From NCBI RefSeq assembly GCF_003386095.1, contig NZ_QREG01000025.1:19638-83637 (forward strand): a DNA stretch of 64,000 bases, read 5' to 3'. Both the position numbers and the translations under genes were made by a program. Below are positions 52,984-61,649 of this stretch, one piece after another. The first letter of the stretch is position 1, and each line of letters opens with the position of its first letter. The notes below the pieces were generated by a model. That model was given only the letters and a program-made list of their open reading frames with translations, was not told the DNA's origin and did not search any database. The stretch comes from Marinoscillum furvescens DSM 4134 (GTDB lineage: Bacteria > Bacteroidota > Bacteroidia > Cytophagales > Cyclobacteriaceae).

Positions 52984-54492
52984 ATGAATCGAAAAAATAT
53001 CATTATCCAATTAGTGATTGTGCTGGCGATCATCGTGGTGGCCAATTTACTATCGAACGAACTTTATTTCCGTCTCGATTTTACCGAAGACAATCGCTAT
53101 ACCTTTAGTAAGGCCACCAAAGATGTAATCGATGAGCTGGATGGGGTAGTAACTATTACTGCTTATTTTTCAGAGGACCTGCCGCCCCAGTTGATTAAGA
53201 ACAAACAGGATTTTCAGGATCAGTTGGTAGAGTATGAAAACCGCTCTGGAGGCAACATCGTCTTTGAGTTTGTAAACCCTAACGAAAGCGATGAGACCGA
53301 GCAGGACGCCATGCAAAATGGTATCCGGCCAGTAATGATCAATGTAACCGAGCGAGATCAGGTGCAGCAGATGCGCGCATACATGGGGGCGGTACTCAAA
53401 ATGGATGATCGAACCGAGATCATACCGCTGATACAGCCTGGTGCAGCTATGGAATACGCCCTTACCACTGCAATTAAAAAGGTGTCTATTGCAGATAAAC
53501 CTAAGCTTGGTTTGATACAAGGACATGGTGAACCATCGCTACAAGCGATAGGTCAGCTCATGGAGCAACTTTCCGTATTGTACGAGGTGGAGCCTTTCCG
53601 TATCAAGGATACCAGTGCCGTGCCTGCGTACTACAGGTCGCTGATCTGGATCAATCCAAAGGATTCTGTAGATGCAGCGTCGTTTCAAAAGCTAGACAAC
53701 TACCTACAGCAGGGTGGTGGGCTATTTGTAGCGCACAGTAGTGTGGAAGGAGATCTCCAACAAGGGCTGCTTTCTGCCAGCAATGAAGTAGGGCTTATCA
53801 ACTGGCTCACTGAAAAAGGTGTGCAGATTGGTAAACAGTTTGTGGTAGATGCTCAGTGTCAGCCAGTAAATGTGCAGCAGCGTCAGGGCTTTTTCACTAT
53901 CAATACTCAAGTGGAGTTTCCGTATTTTCCTACGGTTACCAATTTTGAAGACCACCCTATTACTCAAGGGCTCGAGTCTGTGATCTTTCCGTTCGTATCC
54001 AACCTTTCTTTTAATAACAATGATACCACCTGGTCGCAGTTCCCTTTGGTGCTGTCATCGCAAAATTCCGGGACCGTGTCACCACCTACTTATGTAGACA
54101 TTCAGCGCAAGTGGAGTAAAGCGGATTTCCCTCTAGGGGGGCAGACACTGGCTGCCGGGCTGGACAATGGTCTGTCAAAGATTGTGGTAGTTGCTAATGG
54201 TGCCTTCTGTGTGAATGGTGAAGGCCAGCGTCCACAGCAGCAAAACGAAGACAATATCAACCTGGCATCCAATGCCATTGATTGGATATCTGATGATACC
54301 GGACTGATTAACCTTAGAACTAAAGGGATTACTTCACGTCCATTGGATGAGGTAGAAGAAGGGACTAAGACCATGCTGAAATATGGTAATGTCTTTGCTC
54401 CAATAGTGCTCATCCTAATCTATGCTTTCGTGCGCAAGTCACGAAATCAGCGAAGACGCCAGAGATGGATGCAAGGAAATTTTGAATCTTAA
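52984..54492 (+). CDS. gldG: Gliding motility protein GldG
   Basis: The 502-residue protein has one N-terminal membrane helix (about 7-27) and one near the C-terminus (about 472-488), with a large extracytoplasmic part between. EDNRYTFSKATKDVIDEL and VVTITAYFSEDLPPQL begin the ABC-type auxiliary domain; KPKLGLIQGHGEPSL and LDNYLQQGGGLFVAHS follow. This matches GldG in length and order after GldF. Confidence 0.92.
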   Translation: MNRKNIIIQLVIVLAIIVVANLLSNELYFRLDFTEDNRYTFSKATKDVIDELDGVVTITAYFSEDLPPQLIKNKQDFQDQLVEYENRSGGNIVFEFVNPNESDETEQDAMQNGIRPVMINVTERDQVQQMRAYMGAVLKMDDRTEIIPLIQPGAAMEYALTTAIKKVSIADKPKLGLIQGHGEPSLQAIGQLMEQLSVLYEVEPFRIKDTSAVPAYYRSLIWINPKDSVDAASFQKLDNYLQQGGGLFVAHSSVEGDLQQGLLSASNEVGLINWLTEKGVQIGKQFVVDAQCQPVNVQQRQGFFTINTQVEFPYFPTVTNFEDHPITQGLESVIFPFVSNLSFNNNDTTWSQFPLVLSSQNSGTVSPPTYVDIQRKWSKADFPLGGQTLAAGLDNGLSKIVVVANGAFCVNGEGQRPQQQNEDNINLASNAIDWISDDTGLINLRTKGITSRPLDEVEEGTKTMLKYGNVFAPIVLILIYAFVRKSRNQRRRQRWMQGNFES

Positions 54493-54500
54493 ATGAATCA

Positions 54501-55391
54501 ATGATGAAAGGAAATAAAATCACATTGTTGTTGGCCGTGCTCGCCGTTTTAATCGGTGTGTTTTTTGTGCTCAAGTTTACTGGTGGCAACGAACGCAGTA
54601 AGTCATTTCGCGAGACGCTGGTAGAGCTGGATACGGCCAAAGTGACCAAAATAGAAATTCAATCTCCGGAAGATACTACGGTCTTGGAACGAAAGAATGG
54701 ACAATGGACCGTAAACGGTGAAAAACCCGGTGATGACGCCACCGTGCATGGCCTACTCAACAACCTGGGGCAAATAGAGCCGAGTAGGTTGGCATCACGA
54801 TCTGAAGAAGCGTGGAAGGATTTTCAAGTAGATGAAGAGTCTGGTACGCGTGTGGTCGTGTATGAAAGTGGTGACAAAGCACTCGATATCATCCTTGGAA
54901 GATTTGGAGTAGAGGGGCAGCGCTCTTTTTACTCTTATGTGCGGCTTACCGAGGAGTCAGACGTGTATGTAGCCAACAATTTTATGAAAATGAGCATTGG
55001 CACAGGTGGTGAGGACTATCGAAATGATGATGTGCTGAAGATCAAGCGAGATTCTGTAAAGTCTGTAGCATTTAACTACACAGATAGTGCCTTCACTTTG
55101 ACAAAGCAAACTGAAGGGTGGATGATCGATGGTCAGGAGGAAGCTGACTCTACCGCAGTGGCGAAATACCTCAACGGACTGCAGTTTTTGACATCTCGAA
55201 AGTTTGGTGAAAATGAAAATGCAGTGGAATTGTATGACGTGGCAATCAGCACAGGAGAGGCTACGCATGTGCTTAAAGGCTATTCTAACAGTGGAGTGTC
55301 ATCCTCCTACAACAGAGAAGAATACTGGAAGGATGAAAGTCTGGCTGATAAAATCTTTAAAGGAAAGTCTGAGTTCGTAAAAGCAGATTAA
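54501..55391 (+). CDS. DUF4340-type membrane-anchored protein
   Basis: The 296-residue protein has one N-terminal membrane helix (ITLLLAVLAVLIGVFFVLKF) and a beta-rich periplasmic part with repeated units (VTKIEIQSPEDTTVLERKNG, DVLKIKRDSVKSVAFNY, EGWMIDGQEEADSTAVAKYL). These are typical of DUF4340 proteins that accompany GldG-like ABC auxiliaries. It lies 8 bp after gldG and is probably part of the same complex. The first two codons are both ATG (54501, 54504). A terminator follows. Confidence 0.85.
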   Translation: MMKGNKITLLLAVLAVLIGVFFVLKFTGGNERSKSFRETLVELDTAKVTKIEIQSPEDTTVLERKNGQWTVNGEKPGDDATVHGLLNNLGQIEPSRLASRSEEAWKDFQVDEESGTRVVVYESGDKALDIILGRFGVEGQRSFYSYVRLTEESDVYVANNFMKMSIGTGGEDYRNDDVLKIKRDSVKSVAFNYTDSAFTLTKQTEGWMIDGQEEADSTAVAKYLNGLQFLTSRKFGENENAVELYDVAISTGEATHVLKGYSNSGVSSSYNREEYWKDESLADKIFKGKSEFVKAD

Positions 55392-55418
55392 ATAGCACTA
55401 TTGTAGCTATCAAGGAAG

Positions 55419-55449
55419 GCCTGAGGAGCATCATCTTCAGGCTTTTTTT
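55419..55449 (+). terminator. Terminator of the gld operon
   Basis: GCCTGAGGA (55419-55427) pairs with TCTTCAGGC (55434-55442) with one wobble and a 6-nt loop, followed by seven T. It lies 27 bp after the DUF4340 stop. Confidence 0.82.
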
Positions 55450-55893
55450 ATGTCTGTTCGTGAGTGGAATAGCCAAAGCTGCAAAGGATGATAGCACATG
55501 GGTGATTGTGGAAGTGGTTGGTAGGGTATAAAAAGGGCGTCCTTGATAAATACTTTTTAGTAAAAAATGCCTTTCTATGAACTCTGAGGGGGTATTTCAA
55601 TCTCGTATATTGTATGCGAAAACCTCAAAAAAGGTGTGATTTTCAGCATTTTTGAGGTTTTTTGAGTGGCCTTGAAGAAAATGCGTGAAGAATTTTGATC
55701 GTGAGGTCGATTAGAAAAACATACTGTTTGATGTCCGACGAAGGAGGACGAGTTTATGTTTTTCCGGCCTCAGGATCAAATTTTAGCAAATTTCTTCACA
55801 GCCTTGATCTTTTTCCTTAGGTTTTGGATCAAGCCAAAAAGTAAGAGCCCGTCCGGCTTGAGGACTTAAAAGGAATTAACAAGTGAGCCCTAA
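55450..55893. repeat. Noncoding region dense in inverted repeats, with a 115-bp palindromic element
   Basis: No credible ORF is present. A 13-bp stem lies at 55619-55631 / 55649-55661 (core AACCTCAAAAA). The main element is 55685-55799: its outer arms GTGAAGAA/TTCTTCAC, a 16-bp arm (55694-55709 with 55765-55780, one mismatch and one wobble), a perfect 10-bp arm (55714-55723 with 55755-55764) and an inner GTCC/GGAC hairpin are nested symmetrically. A smaller CTTGATC/GATCAAG dyad (55803-55833) follows. It looks like a dispersed palindromic repeat (REP- or MITE-like) or a structured RNA. Confidence 0.6.
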
Positions 55894-55926
55894 AAAAAGC
55901 CATAACCGGCGAGGCTATGGCTTTTT
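55894..55926 (-). terminator. Terminator of the small lipoprotein gene
   Basis: An 11-bp stem (55894-55904 with 55916-55926, core AGCCATA/TATGGCT) has an inner CC/GG pair and, on the minus strand, ends in a run of T. It lies 25 bp after the stop of the gene at 55951 and could act in both directions. Confidence 0.78.
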
Positions 55927-55950
55927 AAGCTTTTGTGTGTTTTATTTTTC

Positions 55951-56409
55951 TTAAGATGCTTTTACAAAAACAAGAACGAAAGCTCCGATACCGTTTACAC
56001 GTCCTTCAGACTGCTTGGTATTGAAAGATACGGTGATTTGTGTTTTTGCAGCGTTTAGAGAAACTGATACATCACCATCAAGTTCGATAGAAGTAGAGGC
56101 GATTGTCACAGCTCCAGCACTCAAAGTACCTTCTTCGGTAACAGAGAAAGATCCTTGAGAAACATACTCTTTCAGGCCACCATCGATGGTGAAACCAGTT
56201 TCAGAGATCACTACTGTTGTTCCTGATCCATCAAGACCCGTATTAGCAAACTGCGATGCAGACCCGTCTAGTGTCCAGGTTCCGGCTAGTGCTTCGAGAG
56301 TTAATTCTTTTTCAGATTTTGGATCATCCCCACCTGACTCACCACAGGCAGTAAATAAAGCAGTTGAGATTACTAAGGCAAAAAGGAATAGGTTTTGAAT
56401 TTTACGCAT
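55951..56409 (-). CDS. Small lipoprotein, lipocalin-like pattern
   Basis: The 152-residue protein has a lipoprotein signal ending FTACGE and an acidic linker. The rest is beta-rich and begins LAGTWTLDGSASQFANTGLDG, the GxW start seen in lipocalin-like and DUF5004-type small lipoproteins of Bacteroidota. Alternating strands follow to residue 150. No catalytic motif is visible. It stands alone between a terminator and an A/T-rich upstream region. Confidence 0.8.
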   Translation of the reverse strand: MRKIQNLFLFALVISTALFTACGESGGDDPKSEKELTLEALAGTWTLDGSASQFANTGLDGSGTTVVISETGFTIDGGLKEYVSQGSFSVTEEGTLSAGAVTIASTSIELDGDVSVSLNAAKTQITVSFNTKQSEGRVNGIGAFVLVFVKAS

Positions 56410-56756
56410 TCTTATTGGTTTTAATTATGACGTTTGAAGTTAAGAAAATGTACTTCTTTATCAAACGTAAATATAACGGATTTTCTATGTGATGTGTAAT
56501 ATCATTTATTAATGTGTAATGAATTACATGTTATTCTATGATGTTTGGTATTGTTTATTCTACCCTATGCCAGCTTGAATTAAACTTTTTACACGCTATT
56601 GATAAGCGGTGCAGAGATGTATGATTGGATGAGGAGGTTTTTATTTAATGCCATTCTGGTTTCATTTATTACATTTCTGACACAGAATACACGATGATTT
56701 TTTGTAAATCATCAAACTGTGTATAAATTACACAGAAATAGACCGACACAATTACT
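56410..56756. promoter_or_regulatory. A/T-rich intergenic region between divergent genes
   Basis: The 347-bp region carries the promoters for the lipoprotein gene (minus) and the uronate SDR gene (plus). It holds a weak dyad around TGTAATGAATTACA (56515-56528), two direct copies of ATGTGTAAT (56492-56500 and 56512-56520) and the strong palindromic operator at 56717-56735. No ORF of note. Confidence 0.5.
56701..56735 (+). promoter_or_regulatory. Promoter with 19-bp palindromic operator (copy 1)
   Basis: CTGTGTATAAATTACACAG at 56717-56735 is an inverted repeat of 7-bp arms around 5 nt. TTTG at 56701-56704 and TATAAATT at 56722-56729 are 17 nt apart, so the presumed -7 box lies inside the palindrome and a bound protein would block transcription. 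The same 19 bp (27 bp with flanks) recur before kduI. This points to one regulator for both uronate operons. Confidence 0.7.
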
Positions 56757-57605
56757 ATGAATCCCATTTATCAAGAATTAAGTGACAAGGTAATCGTCAT
56801 CACTGGGGGTGGTGGGGTGCTTTGTGGAGCTATGGCCGAGACAATGGCGCGACAGAATGCCAAGGTGGCCATTTTAGATTTGCGAAAAGAAAATGCAGAC
56901 AAAGTAGCTGCTACTATTAGACAAGCCGGCGGTACTGCTATAGGAGTGGAAGCCAATGTGCTGGAGCTGGAAAGCCTTCAGGCCGCGGAGCAGGTCGTGA
57001 GCGAAGAATTTGGACCTTGTGACATTCTTATTAATGGTGCAGGTGGTAACCATCCAAAAGGGACTACATCTAAACCATTTTTTGATCCTCAAGACATGAA
57101 GGGTAGTGAAGAGCTCATTACGTTTTTCGACCTTGATCCTGATGGTGTACAATTTGTCTTTAACTTGAATTTTATAGGTACGCTGTTACCCACACAAGTA
57201 TTTGCTAAAGGAATGGTGGGTCGTGAAGGTTGCTCCATCATCAACATTTCGTCGATGAATGCCTTCACACCACTCACCAAGATACCTGCATATAGTGGTG
57301 CCAAAGCTGCGGTGAGTAATTTCACCCAATGGCTGGCGGTTCATTTTGCTAAAACGGGCATTCGCGTCAATGCGCTGGCACCAGGTTTTTTCCTTACCGA
57401 CCAAAATCGAAGCTTGCTGACTAAAGAAGATGGTAGTCTTACTGACAGAGGCAATACCATAGTGGAGCATACTCCAATGGGGAGATTTGGCGAAGCTGAG
57501 GATCTGGAAGGTACGCTGCTTTGGCTGTGTAGTGAAGGATCCAAATTTGTAACTGGCGTGGTAGTGCCCATAGATGGTGGGTTTAGCGCTTTTAGTGGTG
57601 TGTAA
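56757..57605 (+). CDS. SDR oxidoreductase, probable fructuronate/mannonate oxidoreductase
   Basis: The 282-residue short-chain dehydrogenase has the variant cofactor loop [23 protein letters not shown], and the catalytic Ser-Tyr-Lys in [31 protein letters not shown] closes the fold. The GGGGVLC form and the position directly before uxuA fit the SDR-type enzymes that replace UxuB in Bacteroidota, reducing D-fructuronate to D-mannonate. Substrate specificity is inferred from context. It is controlled by a palindromic operator and separated from uxuA by one base. Confidence 0.87.
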   Translation: MNPIYQELSDKVIVITGGGGVLCGAMAETMARQNAKVAILDLRKENADKVAATIRQAGGTAIGVEANVLELESLQAAEQVVSEEFGPCDILINGAGGNHPKGTTSKPFFDPQDMKGSEELITFFDLDPDGVQFVFNLNFIGTLLPTQVFAKGMVGREGCSIINISSMNAFTPLTKIPAYSGAKAAVSNFTQWLAVHFAKTGIRVNALAPGFFLTDQNRSLLTKEDGSLTDRGNTIVEHTPMGRFGEAEDLEGTLLWLCSEGSKFVTGVVVPIDGGFSAFSGV

Positions 57606-57606
57606 T

Positions 57607-58806
57607 ATGAACAGTCCTATGAAAGAAAAATTAGAAGAAACCTGGAGATGGTATGGTCCAAATGATCATATTCCGCTCTCGCACATCAAAATGGCCGGAG
57701 CCACAGGAATTGTGACGGCTTTGCACCATATACCGAATGGAGAAGTTTGGACACAGGAAGAAATCCAAAAACGTAAAGAGGAGATAGAAGCTGCTGGGCT
57801 GAGCTGGTCAGTAGTAGAAAGCATTCCTGTGCATGAAGACATCAAAAAGCGATCAGGGGATTTTTTGAAATACATAGAAAATTACAAGACAAGTATTCGC
57901 AACTTGGGTGCTTGTGGTATAGATACTGTTTGTTACAATTTCATGCCGGTGCTCGATTGGACCCGTACCGACCTGGCTTATGAGGTAGCGGATGGCTCCA
58001 AAGCGCTTCGCTATGATGCGGCCCAATTTGCGGCGTTTGAGCTGTTTTTGCTAAAGCGTCCCGGGGCGGATGGCAGCTATTCTGAAGATCAAAAAATACG
58101 AGCCAGAGAGGTTTTTGACAAGATGTCAGCGGCTGATAAAGAGCTTCTGGTCAACAATATCATAGCCGGGCTCCCCGGAGCAGAAGAGGGATATACGGTA
58201 GATCAGTTTCAAAAAGTGCTTGACACCTACCAGGAAATCGGTGATCAGGAACTTCGAAATAACCTGTACGATTTCTTGAAAGCCATTATACCTGCTGCAG
58301 AGGAAGCAGGCGTAAATATGGCCATTCATCCAGACGATCCTCCATTCCCGATTTTAGGATTGCCTAGAGTAGTGAGTACTGAGGCTGATGCCAAACAACT
58401 TTTGGCGGCTTATGAAAGTCCAAATAATGGATTGTGCTTTTGTACTGGATCTTATGGAGTACGTGCTGATAACGATCTGGTAGGTATGGTTAATCGCCTG
58501 GGTGATCGTATAAATTTCATACACTTACGAGCTACAAAAAGAGATGCCGCAGGTAACTTTTATGAAGCAGATCATCTGGATGGAGACGTGGACATGTATG
58601 GCGTTATGAAGGAGCTGGTGCTGCAACAAAACAAGAGATTGGCTGCCGGACGAAAAGACTTTCGCATGCCTATGCGGCCAGATCATGGGCACCAAATGCT
58701 CGATGATTTAGCAAAAAAGACCAATCCAGGATACTCTGCCATTGGGCGATTGCGTGGGTTGGCTGAGCTGCGAGGCTTAGAACTCGGCATTCGCAAATCA
58801 CTCTAA
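57607..58806 (+). CDS. uxuA: Mannonate dehydratase
   Basis: UxuA dehydrates D-mannonate to 2-keto-3-deoxygluconate. The ATG at 57607 gives 399 residues; ATG 57619 is an alternative, and the frame extends upstream to 57574. The family start [14 protein letters not shown] and [17 protein letters not shown] are present. The metal-site elements [44 protein letters not shown] and [12 protein letters not shown] follow. It lies one base after the SDR gene. A terminator follows. Confidence 0.95.
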   Translation: MNSPMKEKLEETWRWYGPNDHIPLSHIKMAGATGIVTALHHIPNGEVWTQEEIQKRKEEIEAAGLSWSVVESIPVHEDIKKRSGDFLKYIENYKTSIRNLGACGIDTVCYNFMPVLDWTRTDLAYEVADGSKALRYDAAQFAAFELFLLKRPGADGSYSEDQKIRAREVFDKMSAADKELLVNNIIAGLPGAEEGYTVDQFQKVLDTYQEIGDQELRNNLYDFLKAIIPAAEEAGVNMAIHPDDPPFPILGLPRVVSTEADAKQLLAAYESPNNGLCFCTGSYGVRADNDLVGMVNRLGDRINFIHLRATKRDAAGNFYEADHLDGDVDMYGVMKELVLQQNKRLAAGRKDFRMPMRPDHGHQMLDDLAKKTNPGYSAIGRLRGLAELRGLELGIRKSL

Positions 58807-58847
58807 AAGAGCCTTCAATCAATAGCCTTTTGGTTATTTCTAGATAG

Positions 58848-58878
58848 AAACCCGGTGCCTGTTGGTACTGGGTTTTTT
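58848..58878 (+). terminator. Terminator of uxuA
   Basis: A 12-bp stem with two G-T wobbles (58848-58859 with 58864-58875, core AAACCCGGTGCC) and a 4-nt loop ends in a run of T. It lies 41 bp after uxuA and faces the end of the LacI gene. Confidence 0.82.
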
Positions 58879-58890
58879 ATTTTTAGAAGG

Positions 58891-59910
58891 CTATGCCGAA
58901 GGGCAGGAAGATTTTCTGACGATCAGTTTCGGGGCTAATACCACCTGTTTGGTAGTATCGGAGCCATGTTGTAGGCAATCCATGAAAATCCGGGCAGCTT
59001 CGTCACCCATCTGGATGCTTTTTTGATCTACAGAAGACAATGCTGGATTGAAATACTGCGTTACCTGGTCGTTGCCAAAGCCAACAATGCCTATTTGATC
59101 AGGAATTTTGAAATTGATGGATTGAAGGTGTTTTACTGCACCTAAAGCGGTGAAATCTGAAGAAAAAAAGAAGGCATCAGGCGCCACTGGTTTCTGCATT
59201 AATTTTTCGATTGCCGGCCGGCCAGCTGCCACATCACTGGGAGCTTCTATGATCCATTCCTCATGGAGCTCCACCTGATGATCACGGAGTGCCTTTTTAT
59301 AGCCTTCTAATCGGTCTTTAAAAATACTCACAGACAAGTCTCCAGCTATGTGAGCGATGCGTTGGTATCCATTTTTGATAAGGTGTACTACCGACTGATA
59401 GGCCCCGTCAAAATCATTGATCGTCACTGAAGGAGCTTTCAGTAGGGCAGATGTGCGATCAAATAGCACGAGTGGTTTACCCTTCTCTTGCACGCGTAGC
59501 AAATGTGTAACATCTCTGGTTTCCTTACTGATAGAAATAATGATGCCGGCCACCTGTGCTGCTAGTAGCGTATTGACGTCTTCTATTTCTTTGGATAGTT
59601 TTTCATGCGACTGACAGATGATGACGTTGTACCCGTGTTTGCGGGCTTGTTCTTCAATGCCTCTGATGACCGAAGAGAAAAAAATACGATCTACATAGGG
59701 TACAATGATGCCGATGATTTTAGAATGCCCCAACCGAAGGGAAGAGGCCATGGTGTTAGGCTCATAACCCAGCTTTCGAGCCATTTCGGCTACTTTATCC
59801 TTCGTTTTTTGGCTGATTCTGGGGTGGTTGTTGAGTGCTCGCGATACTGTAGAAGCAGTAGTGTTGAGCGCTTTGGCTATATCATGGATGGTGGTTTTTT
59901 GCTGTTTCAA
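58891..59910 (-). CDS. LacI-family transcriptional regulator
   Basis: The 339-residue protein starts with a LacI helix-turn-helix and hinge: TTIHDIAKALNTTASTVSRA, LNNHPRISQKTKDKVAEMAR, LGYEPNTMASSLRLGHS. A periplasmic-binding-like effector domain follows (IIGIIVPYVDRIFFSSVIRG, CQSHEKLSKE, FFFSSDFTALGAV, GIVGFGNDQVTQYFNPALSS). The start is TTG at 59908-59910, since no ATG precedes the DNA-binding domain. It is a natural candidate regulator of the flanking uronate genes. The shared palindrome there lacks the central CG of typical LacI operators, so the link is open. Confidence 0.93.
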   Translation of the reverse strand: MKQQKTTIHDIAKALNTTASTVSRALNNHPRISQKTKDKVAEMARKLGYEPNTMASSLRLGHSKIIGIIVPYVDRIFFSSVIRGIEEQARKHGYNVIICQSHEKLSKEIEDVNTLLAAQVAGIIISISKETRDVTHLLRVQEKGKPLVLFDRTSALLKAPSVTINDFDGAYQSVVHLIKNGYQRIAHIAGDLSVSIFKDRLEGYKKALRDHQVELHEEWIIEAPSDVAAGRPAIEKLMQKPVAPDAFFFSSDFTALGAVKHLQSINFKIPDQIGIVGFGNDQVTQYFNPALSSVDQKSIQMGDEAARIFMDCLQHGSDTTKQVVLAPKLIVRKSSCPSA

Positions 59911-60020
59911 AAATCGTAATTATTTGCTTGTTCTGAGGTTAAATTGAAAAGGTGTAATGGATTGCACAGCATATTTAGTTCATTTTCATTTAATTTGGCG
60001 CATTTGCAATTACAATCCTC

Positions 60021-60680
60021 ATGAAAGAAAAGCCAATTTCCACAGTCAATGAATCATCGTATGAGTGTACCATCACGGTAGACTGTGCCATTTTTGGCTT
60101 TCAGGAAGATGAACTCAAGCTGCTGCTCGTAAAACGGGCAGTGGAGCCCTATAAGGACTTTTGGCTACTGCCAGGTGGTACAATGGAGGAGGGCAAGACG
60201 GTTGAGGAAGCGATGAATCGTGTGCTGTATAGTCTTACAGGCATACACGGCATACATCACGAGCAGGTTGGCTGCTACAGTGCTGTGGATCGTCACCCTG
60301 TAAAGCGTGCCGTGACCATTAGTTTTTATGCGCTGATCAAACCAGAAAACCACCCTGTGATTGCTAAAAACTATATTTCGGATGTAAAATGGTATCCACT
60401 GGAGGAAATACCACAGTTAGGATTCGATCACGACCAAATCTTCAAAGATGCATTGGTGAAACTGCGGGAAAACCTTCAACGAAAACTACTCTTTGGGGAA
60501 TTGCTTCCAGAAAAATTCACACTGAAAGAACTACAGGACCTCTATGAAAGCATACTAGGGGAAACGCTTGACCGCAGAAACTTTCGTAAAAAAATGCTGC
60601 AAATGGAGCTGTTACAACCCACTAACGAAAAGAAGGCGGGCGTAAGAGGTGGTCCGGAGCTCTATCGGATCAAAAAGTAA
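60021..60680 (+). CDS. NrtR/AraR-like transcriptional regulator with degenerate Nudix domain
   Basis: The 219-residue protein has an N-terminal Nudix fold (about 15-145) and a C-terminal winged helix (about 150-219; FTLKELQDLYESILGETLDR, then RNFRKKMLQMELLQPTNEK and GPELYRIK). In the Nudix box (residues 52-75) the catalytic glutamates are replaced: RVLYSLTG stands for RE.xEExG. Such proteins are effector-binding repressors, such as AraR in Bacteroides, not hydrolases. It sits between the LacI gene and kduI and so is the second candidate for binding the shared palindrome. Confidence 0.88.
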   Translation: MKEKPISTVNESSYECTITVDCAIFGFQEDELKLLLVKRAVEPYKDFWLLPGGTMEEGKTVEEAMNRVLYSLTGIHGIHHEQVGCYSAVDRHPVKRAVTISFYALIKPENHPVIAKNYISDVKWYPLEEIPQLGFDHDQIFKDALVKLRENLQRKLLFGELLPEKFTLKELQDLYESILGETLDRRNFRKKMLQMELLQPTNEKKAGVRGGPELYRIKK

Positions 60681-60737
60681 GCAAAGCGCTCATTTGAAAT
60701 GAAAATTTGAAAAATGGAAGGAATTCTATCAATCAAA

Positions 60738-60772
60738 TTGTAATTCTTGTAAACTGTGTATAAATTACACAG
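60738..60772 (+). promoter_or_regulatory. Promoter with 19-bp palindromic operator (copy 2)
   Basis: CTGTGTATAAATTACACAG at 60754-60772 is identical to copy 1 at 56717-56735, and the identity extends to 27 bp (60751-60777). TTG at 60738-60740 and TATAAATT at 60759-60766 are 18 nt apart, so again the -7 box lies inside the palindrome. kduI starts 44 bp downstream. No third perfect copy was seen in the window. Confidence 0.72.
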
Positions 60773-60815
60773 AAATAAAAACCAGAATTTACATCATTGA
60801 TTTAAAGTGCTAATT

Positions 60816-61649
60816 ATGAGCGAGATAAGATTTGCTACTCATCCAGAAGATTTTAAGATCTACACCACCGACGAGATCAGGGAGCGATTTCTGATTGAGG
60901 AGGTTTTTAAGAAAGGTGAGATCACAGCTGTATATTCTATGCACGATCGCATGGTAACGATCGGAGTAACTCCTGATGGCTCAGCTTTAGAGTTGCCTGC
61001 TTTTGAAGACCTTACAAAGTCTGAGTATTTCCTGGAGCGTCGTGAGCTTGGCGTGATCAACGTGGGCGGTACAGGTACAGTGACTGTAGACGGAGAGCAG
61101 TTTACCCTGGAAAACCGTGAGTGTCTTTATATAGGTAAGGGCAAGCAAAAGGTGTCTTTCGATAATGCTGGTTCTGAGCAAGCACTGTTCTATATCAACT
61201 CAAGTCCTGCACACCAGGAATACCCAACCAGGAAAGCTACGTTGGCAGATGCTAACGAGGTAAATCTTGGAACAAAAGAAAACTGCAACGAGCGTACCAT
61301 CTATCAGTTTATTCATGAAGATGGAATCCAAAGTTGCCAGCTGGTAATGGGCTTCACCACCCTACATCCAGGAAGCATCTGGAATACATTCCCTCCCCAT
61401 ACGCACTACCGTAGAATGGAAGTGTACTTCTACTTTGATCTTCCAGAAGATCAGTTGGTCATGCACTTCATGGGTGATCCTCAGGAAACCCGTCACATAG
61501 CTATGCATAATCACCAGGCGGTGATTTCACCGGAGTGGTCTATTCACTCAGGAGCGGGTACTTCAGCTTACTCATTTGTGTGGGGTATGGCCGGTGAAAA
61601 CAAAGCCTTTACAGATATGGATGGTGAACAATTAATTGACGTAAAATAA
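60816..61649 (+). CDS. kduI: 5-keto-4-deoxyuronate isomerase
   Basis: KduI isomerises 5-keto-4-deoxyuronate, the product of unsaturated uronates, toward 2-keto-3-deoxygluconate. The ATG at 60816 gives 277 residues starting MSEIRFATHPEDFKIYTTDE; the GTG at 60807 is less likely. Metal-binding elements of the cupin fold are FPPHTHYRRMEVYFYF (His, His, Glu) and PEWSIHSGAGTSAY (His). The stop overlaps the kduD start (TAATG). It follows the second operator copy. Confidence 0.95.
   Translation: MSEIRFATHPEDFKIYTTDEIRERFLIEEVFKKGEITAVYSMHDRMVTIGVTPDGSALELPAFEDLTKSEYFLERRELGVINVGGTGTVTVDGEQFTLENRECLYIGKGKQKVSFDNAGSEQALFYINSSPAHQEYPTRKATLADANEVNLGTKENCNERTIYQFIHEDGIQSCQLVMGFTTLHPGSIWNTFPPHTHYRRMEVYFYFDLPEDQLVMHFMGDPQETRHIAMHNHQAVISPEWSIHSGAGTSAYSFVWGMAGENKAFTDMDGEQLIDVK

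Noticed and set aside
56492..56528. ATGTGTAAT direct copies and TGTAATGAATTACA dyad upstream of the uronate SDR gene
   Set aside because: They resemble the strong operator only in half-sites and have different spacing; A/T-rich chance is likely.
59951..59969. GGTGTAATGGATTGCACAG between the LacI and Nudix regulator genes as a third operator copy
   Set aside because: Aligned to the operator only the right half matches; the left half is shifted, so it is too weak without binding data.
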